Assembly (NCBI RefSeq): GCF_001672895.1
Contig: NZ_LZKP01000221.1
Location: 1-50,656 of the forward strand
Reading direction: 5' to 3'
Length of the DNA: 50,656 nt
Origin: Mycobacterium sp. E740
Lineage (GTDB): Bacteria > Actinomycetota > Actinomycetes > Mycobacteriales > Mycobacteriaceae
The notes beneath the pieces were generated by a model. It saw only the letters and a list, made by a program, of their open reading frames with translations. It did not search any database and was not told the origin of the DNA. The translations under genes were made by a program, and so were the position numbers. Shown here in pieces: positions 47,239 to 50,656 of the stretch; the stretch's first letter is position 1, and each line of letters starts with the position of its first letter.

Positions 47239-48060
47239 ATGATCTTCGGACCCAAGCGCAGTCGCAACGCAGCAGCCGTCATCACCGGTGCAGGCAGCGG
47301 CATCGGCGCTGCCTTCGCCGTCGAACTCGCCAAGCGCGGCGGCCGGGTGGTGTGCAGCGACATCAACGAGGCGTCGGCCCAGAACACCGCCGAGGCGATC
47401 AAAGACAAAGGCGGACAAGCGACCTCGATCCGCTGTGATGTCACGCGGATCGAGGACGTAGCCGCCCTGGCCGACGAAGCACAATCCTGGTTCGGCGACT
47501 CGCCGACGGTGGTGATCAACAACGCCGGCGTCGGCGCGGGCGGCCTGCCGATCGGCGAGGTCAGCCTGGACGACTGGCGCTGGGTGCTCGACATCAACCT
47601 TTGGGGTCCGATCCACGGCTGCCACGTGTTCGCGCCGATCCTGCGCGACGCCGGGTACGGCGGCATCATCAACGTCGCCTCGGCCGCCGCCTTCGGCGCC
47701 GCGCCTGGGATGGCGGCCTACAACGTCAGCAAGGCGGGCGTGCTGTCGCTTTCGGAGACGCTGGCCGCCGAACTCAGCGGCACCGGCGTGCACGTCACGG
47801 CGCTGTGCCCGACGTTCGTCAAGACCAACATCGTCGAGTCCGGCCGCATTTCGGCCAAGTCCACCCAGTTGGCCGACCGGCTGATGCGCTGGACCGGCTT
47901 CGACCCCGGCCGGGTTGCGCGGACCTGCCTCGACACCATGGACCGCGGCGGCTTCTACTGCATGCCGCAACCGGATGCCCGAATCGGCTGGGGCATCAAA
48001 CGATTCACCCCGACGGTGTACACCCGGGCCGTCGGGCTCACCAACCGCGTCACCACCTAG
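47239..48060 (+). CDS. Short-chain dehydrogenase/reductase
   Basis: This 273-residue classical SDR has the nucleotide-binding VITGAGSGIGAAF (about 14-26), NNAGVG, the active-site serine in NVASAAAFGA and the YNVSK catalytic Tyr-Lys. CSDINEAS, with Asp after strand 2, suggests NAD rather than NADP. It probably oxidises or reduces an alcohol or ketone made in the same pathway. ATG 47239 starts four bases after the esterase stop; ATG 47209 is an in-frame alternative that would overlap it. The order esterase-SDR-monooxygenase recalls lipR-sadH-mymA in M. tuberculosis, though in a different order. Confidence 0.92.
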   Translation: MIFGPKRSRNAAAVITGAGSGIGAAFAVELAKRGGRVVCSDINEASAQNTAEAIKDKGGQATSIRCDVTRIEDVAALADEAQSWFGDSPTVVINNAGVGAGGLPIGEVSLDDWRWVLDINLWGPIHGCHVFAPILRDAGYGGIINVASAAAFGAAPGMAAYNVSKAGVLSLSETLAAELSGTGVHVTALCPTFVKTNIVESGRISAKSTQLADRLMRWTGFDPGRVARTCLDTMDRGGFYCMPQPDARIGWGIKRFTPTVYTRAVGLTNRVTT

Positions 48061-48069
48061 GAGGTTCGC

Positions 48070-49002
48070 ATGGCCCCCAAGACGAAGATCGACATGGACG
48101 CAATGCTGGCCAAGATCAAGGACAAACAGTGGGCGCTGGCCGACATCGACTGGGACGCTCCGGGCGCCGAGATGATCACCGACGAGCAGCGCCCGAAGCT
48201 CAAGGCCTTCATGGCCGACCTGTGCTGGATCGAGAACATCGGTGCACGCGGGTTCGCGGCGCTGGCCAAGAAAGCACCGACACCGACGATCGCCGAGATC
48301 TACCGCTACTTCCATGCCGAGGAGCAACGGCACGCCAACGCCGAACTGGCGCTGATGAAGCGCTGGGGCATGCTCGAAGACGGCGAGGTTCCCGAGCCGA
48401 ACGTCAACATCCGGCTGGCCATCGACTGGCTCGACCGCTGGGCGGACGACATGCCGCTGTCCCTGCTGGGCACGGTCATTCCGATGCTCGAAGTCGCGCT
48501 CGACGGCGCGCTGTTGAAGTTCCTGCTCGACGAGGTGCAGGACCCGGTGTGCCACAAGGTCTTCGAGAAGATCAACAACGACGAGTCCCGGCATCTCGTG
48601 GTCGACTTCGAGGTGCTCGACATGATCGGGCACGCCCGGATCCGACGGCTGCTGATCGACTTCGTCGGCCACAACGCCACTCCCGGGCTCATCATCGGCG
48701 CGGTCATGGGCGCACCGCTGATCAACCGGATCCGCAACGAGATCGTCGCCATGGGCATGGAGCCGGAGCGGTTGTATCGGGCGGTCAAGAGGTTCAAGGA
48801 GCTCGGCGACCGAGGCGAACACACCAACCGGGTACCGACATACCGCTTCCTGAGGCGCTACGCCGGCGTCGTCACGAACCCGAGGCACCCGTACCATCTG
48901 CTGGCCAATTCCATGGTGTGGCTGTCCGATCGGTATCCGCGGCCGTTGCTCCCGGCGGTGCCGAGCTGGGTCAAGGAGGTCACCCATGAACCGGCGGCCT
49001 GA
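48070..49002 (+). CDS. Ferritin-like putative diiron protein (usually named metal-dependent hydrolase, PF10118-like)
   Basis: This 310-residue helical protein is usually annotated as a predicted metal-dependent hydrolase. The ligand pattern of a diiron-carboxylate four-helix bundle is complete: E55 (LCWIENIGARG), E85-x-x-H88 (AEEQRHANAE), E141 (MLEVALDGAL) and E172-x-x-H175 (NDESRHLVVD). The spacing is 30, 56 and 31 residues, symmetrical as in ferritin-like oxidases, desaturases and R2 proteins. A hydrophobic segment near 205-225 (ATPGLIIGAVMGAPLI) may be buried or membrane-associated. AGGAGG precedes the ATG. I infer a diiron oxidase or oxygenase acting with the flavoprotein genes of this operon; a hydrolase role is the standard label. 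Confidence 0.8.
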   Translation: MAPKTKIDMDAMLAKIKDKQWALADIDWDAPGAEMITDEQRPKLKAFMADLCWIENIGARGFAALAKKAPTPTIAEIYRYFHAEEQRHANAELALMKRWGMLEDGEVPEPNVNIRLAIDWLDRWADDMPLSLLGTVIPMLEVALDGALLKFLLDEVQDPVCHKVFEKINNDESRHLVVDFEVLDMIGHARIRRLLIDFVGHNATPGLIIGAVMGAPLINRIRNEIVAMGMEPERLYRAVKRFKELGDRGEHTNRVPTYRFLRRYAGVVTNPRHPYHLLANSMVWLSDRYPRPLLPAVPSWVKEVTHEPAA

Positions 49003-50494
49003 CATGGACATCCACGACACGCTGATCGTCGGTGCCGGCTTCACCGGCATCGGCGCGGCGATCAAACTCTCGGAGGCCGGCGTCGAGGACTTCGTGATCC
49101 TCGAGCGCAGCGACCGTGTCGGCGGCACCTGGCGCGACAACACCTACCCCGGTGCGGCATGCGACATTCCGTCGCTGCTGTATTCGTTCTCGTTCGCAAA
49201 GAATCCCCGATGGTCACGGTCCTACTCGCCGGGTGAGGAGATCCGGGCCCACATCGAGGACCTGGTCGACGATTTCGGTCTGCGCCACCGCATCCGGTTC
49301 GGGGTGGAGGTCAATGGCCTGCACTTCGACGAGACCGACGGTGTGTGGACAGTGAAAACCACAGGGCGCAAGAAGTTTCGGGCCCGCACCGTGGTCCTGG
49401 CGTCCGGGCCGCTGCCCGACCACAAGTGGCCCGAGATCCGCGGCCTGGACACCTACGAGGGTCACAAGATCCACAGCGCGCGCTGGGATCACGACTACGA
49501 CTTCACCGGCAAGCGGGTGGCCGTCGTCGGCACCGGCGCCAGCGCGGTGCAGATCGTGCCCGAGCTGGTGAAGAAGGCCGACTTCGTCAAGGTCTTCCAG
49601 CGCACGCCGGGGTGGGTGCTGCCCCGCCTGGACATCGCTACTCCCCCCGCGGCGCAGACTCTGTTCGCGAAAGTGCCTGCCGCGCAGGAGATCGCGCGCC
49701 AGGCGTTGTTCTGGGGTCACGAGCTGACTGCGACGGCGCTGGTGTGGGACACCCCACTCACCGGCCTGGTGGCCCGCCTCGGTAAGGCGCACCTTCGGTT
49801 GCAGGTCAAGGATCCGTGGCTGCGGCGTCAGCTCACGCCGGACTTCACCCCGGGCTGTAAGCGGATGTTGATGTCCAGCGACTACTACCCGGCGCTGCAG
49901 CGCGACAACTGCAAGCTCATCGACTGGCCGATCGCCACCATGAGCCCCGTGGGCATCCGCACCAGCGACGGCATCGAACACCACCTCGACTGCGTGGTTT
50001 TCGCCACCGGCTACGACGTCCACCTGACCGGACCGCCGTTCGATGTGACGGGTATCGGGGGCCGCTCACTGAGCGACGACTGGGCCGGCGGCGCTGCTGC
50101 CTACAAGAGCGTGAACGCGCACGGCTATCCGAATTTGTTCTTCATGACAGGTCCGAACTCCGGCCCGGGGCACAACTCGTTGCTGGTCTACGTCGAGGGC
50201 CAACTCGACTACACGGTGCGGGCGATCACCACGATCCTGCGTGAGCAACTGCGCTATCTCGACGTGCGCGAAGACGTCCAGCAGCGCTACAACCACCGCA
50301 TCCAGCAGCGGCTGAGAAGGACCACGTGGATGTCGGGGTGCAGCAGCTGGTACCTGACCGCCGACGGGTTCAACGCGTCGATGTACCCGGGCTTCGCGAC
50401 CCAGTATCTTCGACAGATGCGGGACTTCCGATTGGACGACTACGTCGCGGTCGCACGCGAGGCGAAACCAGCCGCGGTCACGACACCGGCCTGA
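48986..50494 (+). CDS. Flavin-containing monooxygenase, Baeyer-Villiger type
   Basis: This 502-residue FAD/NADPH enzyme inserts oxygen into ketones, sulfides or amines. It has the FAD-binding IVGAGFTGIGAAIKL (about 14-28), the BVMO-like fingerprint YEGHKIHSARWD near residue 155 and the NADP-binding VAVVGTGASAVQIVPEL near 173. GGTWRDNTYPGAACD and FFMTGPNSGPGHNS are typical of the family. It resembles MymA and EthA-type mycobacterial monooxygenases. ATG 48986 overlaps the previous gene by 17 bp and has AAGGAGG at good spacing; ATG 49004 is the alternative. It is followed without a gap by another gene on the same strand. Confidence 0.93.
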   Translation: MNRRPDMDIHDTLIVGAGFTGIGAAIKLSEAGVEDFVILERSDRVGGTWRDNTYPGAACDIPSLLYSFSFAKNPRWSRSYSPGEEIRAHIEDLVDDFGLRHRIRFGVEVNGLHFDETDGVWTVKTTGRKKFRARTVVLASGPLPDHKWPEIRGLDTYEGHKIHSARWDHDYDFTGKRVAVVGTGASAVQIVPELVKKADFVKVFQRTPGWVLPRLDIATPPAAQTLFAKVPAAQEIARQALFWGHELTATALVWDTPLTGLVARLGKAHLRLQVKDPWLRRQLTPDFTPGCKRMLMSSDYYPALQRDNCKLIDWPIATMSPVGIRTSDGIEHHLDCVVFATGYDVHLTGPPFDVTGIGGRSLSDDWAGGAAAYKSVNAHGYPNLFFMTGPNSGPGHNSLLVYVEGQLDYTVRAITTILREQLRYLDVREDVQQRYNHRIQQRLRRTTWMSGCSSWYLTADGFNASMYPGFATQYLRQMRDFRLDDYVAVAREAKPAAVTTPA

Positions 50495-50495
50495 T

Positions 50496-50656
50496 GTGAC
50501 TGCGCGACAGCCCCGACCGCAGGCGGGCCCGATCTCGGCGATCCTCAACGGGTTACGGCGCGCACCGCAGCGGGTGCGCCGCGGCTCTCGCGACGTCGTC
50601 GAGACCGCCGTCTCGCAACTGTTCGACGCCGCCGTCCAACCGCATGGTGTCGAGCA
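50496..50656 (+). CDS. 5' fragment of the next operon gene, function not identifiable
   Basis: A GTG at 50496, one base past the monooxygenase stop, opens a frame without stops to the window end (53 complete codons). The visible sequence is basic and helical (LNGLRRAPQRVRRGSRDVVE, then TAVSQLFDAAVQPHGVE). It could be the N-terminus of a ferredoxin-reductase-like electron donor, as often found after such genes, but the fragment is too short to prove it. Tight spacing says it belongs to the same operon. Confidence 0.6.
   Translation, partial: MTARQPRPQAGPISAILNGLRRAPQRVRRGSRDVVETAVSQLFDAAVQPHGVE

Overview
The window is GC-rich DNA from an actinobacterium, almost certainly a rapidly growing environmental mycobacterium (Mycolicibacterium-like). 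The gene order follows, with gaps, the Rv3318-Rv3395c stretch of Mycobacterium tuberculosis as I remember it: sdhA-sdhB, sigJ, aminotransferase, dacB1, trpS, metC-metX, folD, the mfpA conservon, spoU, nitroreductase, dnaE2, htdY, acrA1/FCR1, iunH, imuB-imuA'. Many genes start at or a few bases after a TAnnnT -10 box, as leaderless mycobacterial genes do. I see no tRNA, rRNA, CRISPR array, insertion sequence or prophage. All family names come from reading translations and motifs; no database search was run.

1-12 kb: the 3' end of sdhA and all of sdhB (succinate dehydrogenase) face a large zinc-ribbon/class III cyclase/AAA regulator. Next come an AhpD-like carboxymuconolactone decarboxylase whose 3' end overlaps a convergent sigJ-type sigma factor, a shortened Lrp/AsnC regulator next to a class III aminotransferase, an SMP-30-like protein, an intergenic palindromic element, and the D,D-carboxypeptidase dacB1.

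11-25 kb: a nitronate monooxygenase-like gene diverges from a small multidrug resistance (Gdx/SugE) gene preceded by what reads as a guanidine-III riboswitch. After a YihY/BrkB membrane protein, trpS and an alpha/beta hydrolase comes a monomeric-type isocitrate dehydrogenase. It diverges from a metC-metX methionine operon controlled by a SAM-IV-type riboswitch with two mutually exclusive downstream hairpins. A methyltransferase, a ZIP metal transporter, a DUF3017 membrane protein, folD, an old-yellow-enzyme-like oxidoreductase and a small secreted or anchored protein follow.

25-34 kb: an Rv1747-like double-FHA ABC exporter starts by ATGA overlap with a 10-codon, apparently leaderless upstream ORF. 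A five-gene conservon follows on the minus strand: sensor kinase, roadblock, DUF742, GTPase and the gyrase-interacting pentapeptide protein MfpA.

34-46 kb: the SOS mutasome is split into dnaE2 and imuA'-imuB, each behind a LexA box. Between them lie an HNH/DUF222 (13E12-type) gene, the MaoC hydratase htdY, a two-domain fatty acyl-CoA reductase, a nucleoside hydrolase and a small membrane protein.

46-50.7 kb: a tight plus-strand operon encodes an HSL-type esterase, an SDR, a ferritin-like protein with a complete diiron ligand set, a Baeyer-Villiger-type flavin monooxygenase and the start of a further gene. It lies behind a pair of overlapping palindromes and looks like an oxidative lipid or xenobiotic pathway with no assigned substrate.
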